32,886 bases of DNA from Gammaproteobacteria bacterium (GTDB lineage Bacteria > Pseudomonadota > Gammaproteobacteria > Steroidobacterales > GCA-2729495), in assembly GCA_020853135.1 (NCBI GenBank), contig JADYZO010000019.1, positions 1-32,886 of the forward strand. The letters are read 5' to 3'. The notes under the pieces were generated by a model. That model searched no databases. It had not been told where the DNA came from and worked only from the letters and a program-made list of their open reading frames with translations. Of this stretch, positions 17,415-26,989 are shown in pieces; position 1 is the first letter of the stretch, and every line of letters begins with the position of its first letter. Both the position numbers and the translations under genes were made by a program.

Positions 17415-18353
17415 TCAGGGCAGGGCGTCGATCTCGCCCTTCTCCTTCTTCACCGGCGCAAAATCCGCAGCAGTGAGCTTCAGGTACAGGGCGGTGCTGC
17501 CTGCGCAGTAGATCGAGGAGTAGGTGCAGATCAGGATGCCGATCATCAGCGCGATGGAGAAACTGCGCAGGGTTTCGCCGCCGAACACCAGCAGCGAGAC
17601 GACGACCAGGGACGTGGTGAAATGCGTCATCAGCGTGCGGCTGAGCGTATCGTTGATCGACCGATTCATGATCTCGGGCACCGAACCCACGCCGCGGGCG
17701 CGGCGCAGGTTCTCCCGCATGCGGTCGAAGATCACGATGGTGTCGTTGAGTGAATAGCCGGTGATGGCCAGCACGGCGGCGATCACCGAGAGGTCGAACG
17801 GAATGCCGAACTCGGAGAACACGCCGAGCGTGATGATGGGGTCGTGGATGACGCCGACGATGGCGCCGATCGCGAACTTCCACTGGAAGCGGATCATGAT
17901 GTAGATGCCGATGATCACCAGGCAGACGACCATCGCGAGAATCCCGCCCTGCGTCAGGTCTTTGCCCACCTGCGGCCCGACGAACTCGATACGGCGCAGG
18001 CTCACGCCCGGGCTGGCCTTCTGCAGCCCGGCGATGATCTCCTGGCCAAGCCGGCCGCTGTCGGCCTGCTCGCGGGGCGGCAGGCGGATGAGCACGTCAC
18101 GGGCGGAGCCGATGTTCTGCACCTGGGCCTCGCCGAACCCCAGGCCCTGCAGCTGGCTGCGCACCGCGGTCAGGTCAGCCGCCTGCGGGAAGCTCACCTC
18201 GACCAGCACGCCGCCGGTGAAATCGATGCCGAGGTTCAGCCCCCGCACCATGAACGAGCCGATGCTCAGGCTGAACATGACCAGCGAGAGGACCGTCGTC
18301 AGCGTCGACTTGCCCATGAAGTCGATGTTGGTCTTCTTCCTGAAGAACTCCAT
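17415..18353 (-). CDS. secF: Protein translocase subunit SecF
   Basis: Inner-membrane partner of SecD that uses the proton gradient to pull proteins through SecYEG. The 312-residue protein begins MEFFRKKTNIDFMGKS, has the first membrane segment near residues 18-38, the periplasmic loop with GIDFTGGVLVEVSFP, and five further membrane segments (TLGVFSEFGIPFDLSV, ITGYSLNDTIVIFDRMREN, and the NDTLSRTLMTHFTT region). Length and motifs are normal. It starts 9 bases after the secD stop and ends a yajC-secD-secF run. Confidence 0.96.
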   Translation of the reverse strand: MEFFRKKTNIDFMGKSTLTTVLSLVMFSLSIGSFMVRGLNLGIDFTGGVLVEVSFPQAADLTAVRSQLQGLGFGEAQVQNIGSARDVLIRLPPREQADSGRLGQEIIAGLQKASPGVSLRRIEFVGPQVGKDLTQGGILAMVVCLVIIGIYIMIRFQWKFAIGAIVGVIHDPIITLGVFSEFGIPFDLSVIAAVLAITGYSLNDTIVIFDRMRENLRRARGVGSVPEIMNRSINDTLSRTLMTHFTTSLVVVSLLVFGGETLRSFSIALMIGILICTYSSIYCAGSTALYLKLTAADFAPVKKEKGEIDALP

Positions 18354-18362
18354 GGCCGGCTC

Positions 18363-20210
18363 CTAGACCGGGAGGCGCTCGAGGCGCCGCCCGCCGAAAA
18401 TCGCGTTGATGATCGCGCGGCTCACCACCACCGCGGTGAACATGGTCGTGCCGATGCCCAGGCAGAGCACCACGGCAAAGCCCTTGATGGGCCCGGTGCC
18501 GAAGGCAAACAGGACCAGGCCGGCGAACAGCGTCGTGACGTTGGAGTCCGCGATGGCGGCGAAGGCCTTCTCGAAGCCGGCATGGATGCTCGCCTGCGGG
18601 GAATTGCCGTTGCGCAACTCCTCGCGGATGCGCTCGTAGATCAGCACGTTGGCATCCACCGCCATGCCCATGGTCAGCACGATGCCGGCGATGCCGGGCA
18701 GCGAGAGGGCGGTCGGCAGCAGCGACAGCAGGGCGATCAGCAGCACCAGGTTGCTCAGCAGCCCGATGTCGGCGATCAGGCCGAAGCCCTTGTAATAGAT
18801 GGCCATGAAGCAGATGACCAGCAGCCCGCCGAACACCGTGGCCGTGATGCCCTTGTCGATGTTGTCCTGGCCGAGGCTCGGGCCGATGGTACGCTCCTCG
18901 ACCTTGTAGATCGGTGCCGCCAGGGCGCCCGCCCGCAGCAGCAGCGCCAGGTCCCGCGCCTCGGTGATGTCGAGGCCGGTGATCTGGAACTGCGAGGAGA
19001 ACACGCCGCGGATGGTGGCCACGTTGATGACCTCCTTCTCCTCGCGCGGCACCTCGATCACCTGGCCATCGCGCTCGACACGCTCGCGCTTCTGCTCGAC
19101 GAAGACCACGGCCATGGGCTTGTTGAGGTTGGCCTTGGTGGTCTCGAGCATCTCCCGTCCACCCTTGGCGTCCAGGCGTACCGACACCGCCGGCATGCCC
19201 TGGTCGAAGGTCTGGGAGGCGTCGACCAGCTGGTCGCCGGTGACGATGGTGCGCCGGCGCAGCAGCACCGGTGCGCCACTGCGCTCCTTGTACAGCTCGC
19301 AGCCCATCGGGGCACGGCCCTTCTGCTGGGCGTCGAATGCGTTCTCGCCGTCGCAGACCAGGCGGAACTCCAGGGTGGCGGTGGCACCGAGCACGCGCTC
19401 GGCCTGGGCCGGGTCCTGCACGCCGGGCAACTGCACCAGGATGCGGTCGATGCCCTGGCGCTGCACCACGGGCTCGGAGACCCCGAGCTCGTTGACGCGG
19501 TTGCGCAACGTCACCGTGTTCTGCTCGATGGCGAAGTTCTGCCGCTCGCGGATCTGCTGCTCGGTCATCCGCGCGAGGATCACCACCCCCTCGGCCGCAG
19601 CCTCACGGCGCAGGTCGAGGTTCGGATCCGCGGCCTTGATGAGCTCGAACGCCTTGTCGGCGTCGGCCGCATCGGCAAGCTCGACGCGCACCGTCCTGCC
19701 ATCGAGGCGCACGTTGCGGCGGATCCGGTTGTCGCGCAGGATGCGGCTGAAGTCGGCGGCATAGCGGTCGAGCCGCTGGTTGAGCGCCGCATCCATGTCC
19801 ACCTGGAACAGGAAGTGCACGCCGCCGCGCAGGTCCAGGCCGAGGCTCACCGGCTTCAGGCCAAGGGCCGCGAGCCAGCGCGGCGTGCGCGGCTCCAGCG
19901 CCAGGGCCACGACATAACCCTTGCCGAGCGCTTCGCGCAGGCGGTCACCGGCGCGCAGCTGGACCTCCACCGTCGGGAACGTGGCCACCACGCGGCCCTT
20001 GTCGTAGTACAGCCCGGACTGGCCGATGCCGGCCGACTGGATCGAGCGCTGGACCTCCTCGGCCGAGGCCGCGTCGATCTTGCCGCTCTTCTCGAAGGTG
20101 ACCTGCAGGGCGGGATCCTCGCCGAACAGGTTCGGCAGCGCGACCACCAGCCCGGCCACCATGACCACGGCAACCAGGATGTTCTTCCACAGCGGATAGC
20201 GGTTGATCAT
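18363..20210 (-). CDS. secD: Protein translocase subunit SecD
   Basis: Large subunit of the SecDF proton-driven translocation motor. The 615-residue product begins MINRYPLWKNILVAVVMVAG with one membrane segment, followed by a large periplasmic P1 domain containing GLDLRGGVHFLFQVD (about residue 138). The five-helix C-terminal membrane region includes RAGALAAPIYKVEERTIGPSLGQD and MGMAVDANVLIYERIREELRNG, the conserved proton-path motif. Length matches the family. It lies 13 bases after the yajC stop and directly before secF, in the standard operon. Confidence 0.97.
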   Translation of the reverse strand: MINRYPLWKNILVAVVMVAGLVVALPNLFGEDPALQVTFEKSGKIDAASAEEVQRSIQSAGIGQSGLYYDKGRVVATFPTVEVQLRAGDRLREALGKGYVVALALEPRTPRWLAALGLKPVSLGLDLRGGVHFLFQVDMDAALNQRLDRYAADFSRILRDNRIRRNVRLDGRTVRVELADAADADKAFELIKAADPNLDLRREAAAEGVVILARMTEQQIRERQNFAIEQNTVTLRNRVNELGVSEPVVQRQGIDRILVQLPGVQDPAQAERVLGATATLEFRLVCDGENAFDAQQKGRAPMGCELYKERSGAPVLLRRRTIVTGDQLVDASQTFDQGMPAVSVRLDAKGGREMLETTKANLNKPMAVVFVEQKRERVERDGQVIEVPREEKEVINVATIRGVFSSQFQITGLDITEARDLALLLRAGALAAPIYKVEERTIGPSLGQDNIDKGITATVFGGLLVICFMAIYYKGFGLIADIGLLSNLVLLIALLSLLPTALSLPGIAGIVLTMGMAVDANVLIYERIREELRNGNSPQASIHAGFEKAFAAIADSNVTTLFAGLVLFAFGTGPIKGFAVVLCLGIGTTMFTAVVVSRAIINAIFGGRRLERLPV

Positions 20211-20223
20211 GGGCAGGTCAGGC

Positions 20224-20559
20224 TCAGGCGCTCTTGATGGTGCCCTTGGGCATCACGGCACCGATGGTGTGGCGCTGGATCTTGACGCGCACGTCGGCGG
20301 CCACTTCCACCTCCACGAACTGTTCGCCCAGCCCGGTCACCTTGCCGAGCACGCCCCCGGCGGTGACCACCTCGTCGCCCACGGTGATCCTGGCGACCAT
20401 CTCCTTGTGCTCCTTCTGGCGCTTGCTCTGCGGCCGGATCAGGAAGAAATAGAAGACCACGAAGATCAGTGCCAGCGGCAGCATGGAAATCAGCGGATCG
20501 GCCTGCGCAGCCGGTGCGGCCGCACCCTGCGCCCAAGCGTCCTGGATCAGCAAGCCCAT
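20224..20559 (-). CDS. yajC: Preprotein translocase accessory subunit YajC
   Basis: Small single-pass inner-membrane protein that copurifies with SecDF. The 111-residue product has one membrane segment (about residues 23-41, LISMLPLALIFVVFYFFLI) followed by the invariant RPQSKRQKEHKEM, and a small cytosolic beta domain with ITVGDEVVTAGGVLGKV. A GAGG ribosome site precedes the ATG. It lies between tgt and secD, the usual order. Confidence 0.96.
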   Translation of the reverse strand: MGLLIQDAWAQGAAAPAAQADPLISMLPLALIFVVFYFFLIRPQSKRQKEHKEMVARITVGDEVVTAGGVLGKVTGLGEQFVEVEVAADVRVKIQRHTIGAVMPKGTIKSA

Positions 20560-20575
20560 AGCATCCTCGGAAGTT

Positions 20576-20592
20576 CGCGGGAAAAAACCGCG
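20576..20592 (-). other. Small hairpin between tgt and yajC
   Basis: CGCGG / CCGCG arms (5 bp) enclose a loop that reads TTTTTTC on the minus strand, in the 36-base gap. The U-run is in the loop rather than after the stem, so it is not a classic terminator. Confidence 0.25.
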
Positions 20593-20595
20593 CCA

Positions 20596-22781
<2,186 letters not shown>

Positions 22782-22806
22782 GGCGGCGCATTGTACCCGT
22801 GCCGCG

Positions 22807-22836
22807 TGGACGCCCCGGGGGTCCCCTGTGTATCCT
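22807..22836 (+). promoter_or_regulatory. Candidate tRNA-Leu promoter
   Basis: TGGACG (22807-22812), 18 bases, TATCCT (22831-22836): each matches 4/6 consensus positions. The segment between the -10 and the tRNA is GC-rich (ggcgccccgc), as in stringently controlled stable-RNA promoters. Confidence 0.4.
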
Positions 22837-22847
22837 TGGCGCCCCGC

Positions 22848-22934
22848 GCCGGGATGGCGGAATTGGTAGACGCGGCGGACTCAAAATCCGTTGGTGGCGA
22901 CACCGTGTGGGTTCAAGTCCCTCTCCCGGCACCA
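22848..22934 (+). tRNA. tRNA-Leu (anticodon CAA)
   Basis: An 87-base cloverleaf can be folded by eye: acceptor GCCGGGA / TCCCGGC, discriminator A and encoded CCA; D arm GCG-GAATTGGTAGA-CGC; anticodon arm GCGGA-CTCAAAA-TCCGT with anticodon CAA, reading UUG; a long class II variable arm with stem GGTG/CACC around GCGA; and T arm GTGGG-TTCAAGT-CCCTC. The long variable arm and A73 fit leucine. The T stem has one U-U mismatch (positions 50 and 64). The same loop sequence around CAAAA is seen in E. coli tRNA-Leu(CAA). No integrase or repeated 3' end is nearby. Confidence 0.96.
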
Positions 22935-22987
22935 GTGCACGGCGGTGCGCAGGATTCCGTCCCGCCAGGACCTCACCGGCAGCCACC

Positions 22988-23530
22988 ATGAACTTCTGCA
23001 GCCAGTGCGGACAACCCGTCTCCCTGCAGGTGCCTGCGGGCGACAACCGGCCACGCCATGTCTGCGGCGGCTGTGGCCACGTGCACTACCAGAACCCGCT
23101 GGTCGTCGTCGGCTGCGTGCCCAGCTACCGGGGCTCGATCCTGCTCTGCCGGCGGGCCATCGAGCCGCGTCGCGGCTTCTGGACGGTGCCTGCCGGCTTC
23201 ATGGAGATCGGCGAGACGCTGGGTGAGGCGGCCCTGCGCGAGACCTGGGAGGAAGCCGAGGCACGGGTGGAACTCGGCGCCCTGTTCGCGGTGGTGGACG
23301 TGGTGCAGGCACGCCAGGTGCACGTCTTCTTCCGCGCCACGCTGCAGGAGCCGGTTTTCGGCGCCGGCGAGGAAACGCTCGAGTCCCGCCTGTTCACGCC
23401 GGCCACCGTGCCCTGGGCTGAAATGGCCTTCCCCAGCGTGACACTCGCACTTGAGCGCTACCTGGACGACACCTGCCGCGATGATGGGACAGTCATGCTG
23501 GCCCGTGTCCCGCGCCTGCGCCTGGGATGA
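22988..23530 (+). CDS. Zinc-ribbon Nudix hydrolase
   Basis: A 180-residue protein with an N-terminal zinc ribbon (Cys4, Cys7, Cys26, Cys29 in FCSQCGQ and VCGGCGHVHYQNP) and a Nudix domain. The Nudix box spans residues about 70-92: GFMEIGE, seven residues, then RETWEEAEA, with all catalytic glutamates present but Glu in place of the usual Gly near its end. Members hydrolyse nucleoside diphosphates linked to another group, for example ADP-ribose, NADH or CoA derivatives; the substrate here is unknown. The ATG at 22988 is chosen because the ribbon begins immediately; upstream codons overlap the tRNA. It begins 53 bases after tRNA-Leu and may be read from the same promoter. Confidence 0.88.
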   Translation: MNFCSQCGQPVSLQVPAGDNRPRHVCGGCGHVHYQNPLVVVGCVPSYRGSILLCRRAIEPRRGFWTVPAGFMEIGETLGEAALRETWEEAEARVELGALFAVVDVVQARQVHVFFRATLQEPVFGAGEETLESRLFTPATVPWAEMAFPSVTLALERYLDDTCRDDGTVMLARVPRLRLG

Positions 23531-23597
23531 GCCATTGCGAAAAATCAGCGCGGCGCGGCGAATCGTCGCACGCACGGCGGCTACGTACTAAAAACAA

Positions 23598-23625
23598 TTG
23601 CTTTTCGGCGGTAAACCCCTAAATT
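23598..23625 (+). promoter_or_regulatory. Candidate fdxA promoter
   Basis: In the 145-base gap before fdxA, the only AT-rich stretch carries TTGCTT (23598-23603), 16 bases, TAAATT (23620-23625). The leader to the fdxA ATG would be about 45 bases and contains an AGGAG ribosome site at 23665-23669. Confidence 0.5.
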
Positions 23626-23675
23626 AACGACGCTCGCGGCCCGCCCGGGTCCGGCGCCAGCTGCAGGAGAAGATC

Positions 23676-23999
23676 ATGGCCTTCGTCGTCACCGAAAACT
23701 GCATCAAGTGCAAGTACATGGATTGCGTGGAGGTCTGTCCGGTGGACTGCTTCCATGAAGGCCCCAACATGCTGGTCATCGATCCCGAGGAGTGCATCGA
23801 TTGCACGCTGTGCGAGCCGGAGTGCCCCGTCGAGGCGATCATGTCCGAGGACGAGGTCCCCGCCAAGCACACGCACTACAAGAAGCTCAATGCCGAGCTG
23901 GCGAAGGCATGGCCGGTGATCACCGAGGCCGGCACGCCACCGAAGGATGCCGACGAGTGGGCCAAGGTCCACGAGAAGTTCCACCTGCTCGAACGCTGA
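23676..23999 (+). CDS. fdxA: 7Fe ferredoxin ([3Fe-4S][4Fe-4S])
   Basis: Small soluble electron carrier with one [3Fe-4S] and one [4Fe-4S] cluster. The 107-residue protein has the first cysteine set in [18 protein letters not shown] and the second in [17 protein letters not shown], and a C-terminal extension with [10 protein letters not shown] typical of the proteobacterial FdxA group. Length is normal, and AGGAG lies 6 bases before the ATG. It has its own promoter, which suggests independent expression. Partners cannot be read from the context; the next gene, dsbC, is convergent. Confidence 0.96.
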   Translation: MAFVVTENCIKCKYMDCVEVCPVDCFHEGPNMLVIDPEECIDCTLCEPECPVEAIMSEDEVPAKHTHYKKLNAELAKAWPVITEAGTPPKDADEWAKVHEKFHLLER

Positions 24000-24012
24000 G
24001 CCCCCCCCCTGG

Positions 24013-24038
24013 CCCGGCGACGCGCGCAGGTCGCCGGG
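24013..24038. terminator. Bidirectional hairpin between fdxA and dsbC
   Basis: CCCGGCGAC (24013-24021) pairs perfectly with GTCGCCGGG (24030-24038) around an 8-base loop, exactly filling the gap between the convergent stops. No U-tract follows on either strand, so termination strength is uncertain. Confidence 0.5.
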
Positions 24039-24794
24039 TCAGCCGCCCCTGCTGCCCCTGCCGTCGCCGCCCTTGCTGTCGTTGCCCTTGCTGTCGTTGA
24101 GGTAGCCGGCCAGTTCCGCCGCCGGCACGTAACCCGGCAGCAGCTCGCCGCTGTCGGTGACGATCGCCGGCGTGCCCGTCACCCCGAAGCTCAGGCCGAG
24201 CGAGTAATGCTGCTGCACCGGCGTCGGGCTGCACGCCTTCGCGGTGATCACCTCGCCACGCTTGGAACGGGTCAGCGCATCGGCCCGGTCCGCCGAGCAC
24301 CACACCTTCTCCGCCTTGGCCCAGCTCTCGGTGTTCGGCCCGCTGCGCGGGAAGAACAGGTAGCGCACGCGGATGCCCCGGGCCAGGTAATCATTGATCT
24401 GCCGGTGCAGCTTGCGGCAGTAGCCGCAGTCCACGTCGGTGAACACGCTGATCGTGTGCTTCACCTGCTTCGGCGTGAAGATGATCATGCGGCTCTCGCC
24501 GATGTCATCGATGGCCGCCAGGCGCGCGCTGGCACGCCGCTCCTCGGAGATGTTGGTGTCCGACTGCACCTCGATGATGTCCCCGCGCACCAGGTAGCGC
24601 CCGTCGGCGGACACGTAGGCAATCTGCGGGCCGACGCGCAGCTCGAACAGGCCCGACACCGGTGACGGGCTGATCTGCTCGGCCCGCACCTCGGGAAAGG
24701 TCTTCTGCAACTGCCGGGCGATGACCTCGGGCACCTCCGCGGCAAAGGCGGTGGTGCTGAGGCCGAGAACGACGAGGACCATCAGGCGACGCAT
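24039..24794 (-). CDS. dsbC: Periplasmic disulfide isomerase DsbC
   Basis: Dimeric periplasmic protein that rearranges wrong disulfide bonds and is kept reduced by DsbD. The 251-residue precursor has a signal peptide (about residues 1-19, ending AFA), an N-terminal dimerisation domain, and a thioredoxin-like domain with the active site Cys123-Gly-Tyr-Cys126, the cis-proline loop GTPAIV and the second cysteine pair (VWCSAD and KACSPT). The C-terminus is a flexible tail with a duplicated NDSKG and Gly/Arg/Ser residues. It follows xerD in the same orientation, the order known from E. coli. Confidence 0.95.
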   Translation of the reverse strand: MRRLMVLVVLGLSTTAFAAEVPEVIARQLQKTFPEVRAEQISPSPVSGLFELRVGPQIAYVSADGRYLVRGDIIEVQSDTNISEERRASARLAAIDDIGESRMIIFTPKQVKHTISVFTDVDCGYCRKLHRQINDYLARGIRVRYLFFPRSGPNTESWAKAEKVWCSADRADALTRSKRGEVITAKACSPTPVQQHYSLGLSFGVTGTPAIVTDSGELLPGYVPAAELAGYLNDSKGNDSKGGDGRGSRGG

Positions 24795-24875
24795 GGGTGA
24801 ACCCCGGTGAAAAGGACAGGCGCGGCCTTTGACAACCGCGACCCGGCAGCGTTCAGCACCGCCCGGCAGGCAGGG

Positions 24876-24884
24876 ATACTAGCA
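24876..24884 (-). promoter_or_regulatory. Candidate dsbC promoter (extended -10)
   Basis: The minus strand reads TGCTAGTAT, an extended -10 element; no good -35 lies 17 bases upstream. The leader would be about 75 bases. Confidence 0.4.
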
Positions 24885-24886
24885 CA

Positions 24887-24902
24887 GGGTGCAGCAGCAC
24901 CC
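24887..24902 (-). terminator. Hairpin after xerD
   Basis: GGGTGC / GCACCC, a 6-bp stem with a 4-base loop, lies 23 bases after the xerD stop and directly upstream of the dsbC -10. There is no U-tract. It may be a weak xerD terminator. Confidence 0.3.
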
Positions 24903-24925
24903 GGGAAGCCGCGAAACCGTGCAAT

Positions 24926-25864
24926 TCACCCGCGCGGGTGATGCTGCGCATGCATCTCCTTCATGCGCTCGCGGGCCACGTGGGTATAGATCTGCGTGGT
25001 CGACAGGTCACTGTGGCCGAGCAGCATCTGCACCACGCGCAGATCCGCGCCGTTGTTGAGCAGGTGCGTGGCAAAGGCGTGGCGCAGCGTGTGCGGCGAC
25101 AGCTTGCCGAGGATGTCGGCCTTCTTCGCATAGCGCTTGATGATGTGCCAGAAAGCCTGGCGCGTCATGCGATCGCCGCGCCGCGTCGGGAACAGGTACT
25201 CGGTCTGGCGTTCCAGCAGGATTTCCACGCGCGGGCCGGTCACGAACTCGCGCAGCCAGCGCTGCGCCTCCTCGCCGAGCGGGATGAGCCGCTCGCGGTC
25301 GCCCTTGCCGCGCACACGGAGCACGCCCTGGTTGAGGTTGATCTGGCCCTGGCGCAGGTTGATCAGCTCGGAAACCCGCAGACCCGTGGCATACAGGACC
25401 TCGAGCATGGTGCGGTCGCGGTGGCCGATGGGGTCGCTGACATCCGGCGCGCCGAGCAGCGACTCGACCTCGGTCTCGGTCAGCGACTGCGGCAGTGCGC
25501 GGCCGATCTTCGGCATGTCGATGCGCAGCGTCGGGTCCTCGGTGATGACGCCGTCGCGGAGCAGGAAGCGGTAGAAGCGGCGGAAGCTGGAGAGCTGGCG
25601 CGCCGTGGAGCGCGGCTTCGCGCCTTCCTTGGCCCGCCAGGCGATGAACCCCAGCAGGTCGGTGCGGGTCGCGTAGATGAGGCTCCTGTCGCGCTGCGCA
25701 AGCCAGCGCTGCAGCGCCAGGAGGTCGGCACGGTAGGCACCCAGCGTATTGGCCGAGAGTCCCCGTTCCATCCAGATGGCATCGAGGAACTTGTCGATGA
25801 TCGCCTCGGTGGAGTTGGGCGGGGAACCCCTGCCCGGTGCTGCGTTGACGGATGTCGCTGACAT
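24926..25864 (-). CDS. xerD: Tyrosine recombinase XerD
   Basis: Site-specific recombinase that with XerC resolves chromosome dimers at dif under FtsK control. The 312-residue product has an N-terminal SAM-like DNA-binding domain (about residues 18-105) and the catalytic domain with all six catalytic residues: Arg163 (ATGLRVSELI), Lys187 (GKGDRERLIPL), His258 and Arg261 (SPHTLRHAFATHLL), His284 (LLGHSDLSTT) and the nucleophile Tyr293 (QIYTHV). XerD is preferred over XerC or an integrase because dsbC follows, as in E. coli, and no phage genes or att sites are near. Confidence 0.94.
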   Translation of the reverse strand: MSATSVNAAPGRGSPPNSTEAIIDKFLDAIWMERGLSANTLGAYRADLLALQRWLAQRDRSLIYATRTDLLGFIAWRAKEGAKPRSTARQLSSFRRFYRFLLRDGVITEDPTLRIDMPKIGRALPQSLTETEVESLLGAPDVSDPIGHRDRTMLEVLYATGLRVSELINLRQGQINLNQGVLRVRGKGDRERLIPLGEEAQRWLREFVTGPRVEILLERQTEYLFPTRRGDRMTRQAFWHIIKRYAKKADILGKLSPHTLRHAFATHLLNNGADLRVVQMLLGHSDLSTTQIYTHVARERMKEMHAQHHPRG

Positions 25865-26057
25865 TACTTAACTTCACTCCGCTCGGCAATTCCATGCCAC
25901 CGCAGGCCGGCCATCCATGGCGGGTCCGGGGCAAACGCTGCGGGCGGGATCGCGTGCCGATGGCCGGCGCATGTGACAGAGTCTGGCGGCGCCGGCCCGT
26001 TGCACGATCACCGGACAGGCAGCTGTCCCGTGGTGACGGACGTTATGGTTGAGTATG

Positions 26058-26077
26058 CGCGGCAAGGATTTGCCGCG
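26058..26077 (+). other. 8-bp hairpin in the xerD-plsC intergenic region
   Basis: CGCGGCAA (26058-26065) pairs perfectly with TTGCCGCG (26070-26077) around a GGAT loop, 56 bases before the chosen acyltransferase ATG. The surrounding gap (25865-26133, 269 bases) otherwise holds only short frames without family features. A second, smaller inverted repeat GGACAG-GCAG-CTGTCC is at 26013-26028. A TTGACA at 26126-26131 is too close to the start to serve this gene. Confidence 0.5.
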
Positions 26078-26133
26078 ACGTGACTGCACTCACAAATCCT
26101 TCAGCGGGTTACATAAATTCAGAATTTGACAGA

Positions 26134-26892
26134 ATGTCCGTGGCGCAGCGCATCATCGCGGAAGTCCCCCGGGCCGCCTACGGCATCGCCTGCTGGCTCG
26201 CCTTCCTGGCAGTGGCCCTGCTGCTCGCAGTGCTGCTGGTCTTCCTGCCTGGCATGCAGCGCCGCCGCGCCGCCACCCGCCGCTGTGCGCAGCTGTACCT
26301 CGCCCTGACCGCCGCCCGGCCGCGCATCCGCGGACTCCAATACCTGCCGGCAGAACCGTGCATCGTGGTCGCCAACCACGCCAGTTACCTTGACGGGCTG
26401 GTCCTGAGCGCCGCGCTGCCGCCCCGCTTCGGCTTCGTCATCAAGCGCGAGCTGACGCGGATCCCGCTGGCGCACTTCCTGTTGCGGCGCATCGGCTCGG
26501 AGTTCGTCGAGCGCTTCGATACCCGGCGCGGTGCCGCCGACGCCCGGCGCATCCTGGCCCTGGCCGAGGCCCGCCAGAGCCTCGCCTTTTTCCCGGAAGG
26601 CACGTTCCGCGCCGAACCCGGCCTGCGCCGTTTCCACGGCGGCGCCTTCGCGGCCGCCGCCCGCGGGCGCGCACCCGTGGTGCCTGTGGTGATCCGCGGC
26701 AGCCGCGCGATGCTCGCCGCGGGCATGCGCCTGCCCCGGCGTGCCCCACTCGAGGTCATCATCAAGCCGCCCATCCATCCCAATGGCGAAAACGATGCGG
26801 CAGCGGCACTGCGCCTCACCGCCCGTGCCAGCATCCTGGAGGACCTCGTCGAACCCGACCTGGCGGGCACGGACCCCGGTCCCGGCACATGA
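26134..26892 (+). CDS. 1-acyl-sn-glycerol-3-phosphate acyltransferase family protein (PlsC-like)
   Basis: Membrane acyltransferase of the PlsC/LPLAT family, which acylates lysophosphatidic acid or related lysolipids. From ATG 26134 it has 252 residues: a hydrophobic membrane segment at about 17-38, the catalytic motif NHASYLD (His82 to Asp87), the substrate motif FPEGTFR near residue 156, and PVVPVVIRG further on. An in-frame GTG at 26080 would add 18 residues ahead of the membrane helix; its possible AGGA lies in the hairpin at 26058-26077. Neither start has an ideal ribosome site, so the start is uncertain. Specificity (phospholipid, ornithine lipid or other) cannot be told. Confidence 0.86.
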   Translation: MSVAQRIIAEVPRAAYGIACWLAFLAVALLLAVLLVFLPGMQRRRAATRRCAQLYLALTAARPRIRGLQYLPAEPCIVVANHASYLDGLVLSAALPPRFGFVIKRELTRIPLAHFLLRRIGSEFVERFDTRRGAADARRILALAEARQSLAFFPEGTFRAEPGLRRFHGGAFAAAARGRAPVVPVVIRGSRAMLAAGMRLPRRAPLEVIIKPPIHPNGENDAAAALRLTARASILEDLVEPDLAGTDPGPGT

Positions 26893-26893
26893 C

Positions 26894-26909
26894 CCCGGCG
26901 CAGGCCGGG
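26894..26909 (+). terminator. Hairpin right after the acyltransferase gene
   Basis: CCCGGC / GCCGGG, a 6-bp stem with loop GCAG, begins 2 bases after the stop codon. No U-tract follows. The thiolase promoter lies just downstream. Confidence 0.35.
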
Positions 26910-26919
26910 CCCGCCCGCC

Positions 26920-26948
26920 TTGGCGCGGTCCGTGCCGCCCCGCATAAT
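26920..26948 (+). promoter_or_regulatory. Candidate thiolase promoter
   Basis: TTGGCG (26920-26925), 17 bases, CATAAT (26943-26948): 4/6 and 5/6 matches to sigma70. The leader to the GTG start would be about 35 bases, with AGGA before the start. Confidence 0.55.
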
Positions 26949-26989
26949 CTGCGCTCCGCAGCCTGATCATCCCGCCAGGAACGCAGCCC

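Noticed and set aside
17844-20237. 797-codon open frame on the plus strand opposite secD and secF
   Set aside because: Histidine/aspartate-rich mirror of SecD/SecF coding with no motif or ribosome site.
22848-22934. tRNA-Leu 3' end as an integration site
   Set aside because: No integrase of phage or island type, no direct repeat of the tRNA end and no change in gene content nearby. The XerD downstream fits the housekeeping recombinase.
23058-23093. Nudix protein zinc ribbon and changed Nudix box as evidence of a new enzyme class
   Set aside because: From memory many zinc-ribbon Nudix hydrolases have RET-x-EEA with this variation; all catalytic glutamates are present.
24926-25864. XerD-like gene as a mobile-element integrase
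   Set aside because: It is followed by dsbC as in E. coli, has normal length and no mobile-element neighbours.
26013-26028. GGACAG-GCAG-CTGTCC as a LexA/SOS box
   Set aside because: The half-sites are in the opposite order to the CTGT-N8-ACAG type and the spacing is wrong; there is no SOS gene nearby.
25852-26052. Small plus-strand frame in the xerD-plsC gap as a peptide gene
   Set aside because: It overlaps the xerD start, has no ribosome site and shows no recognisable features.
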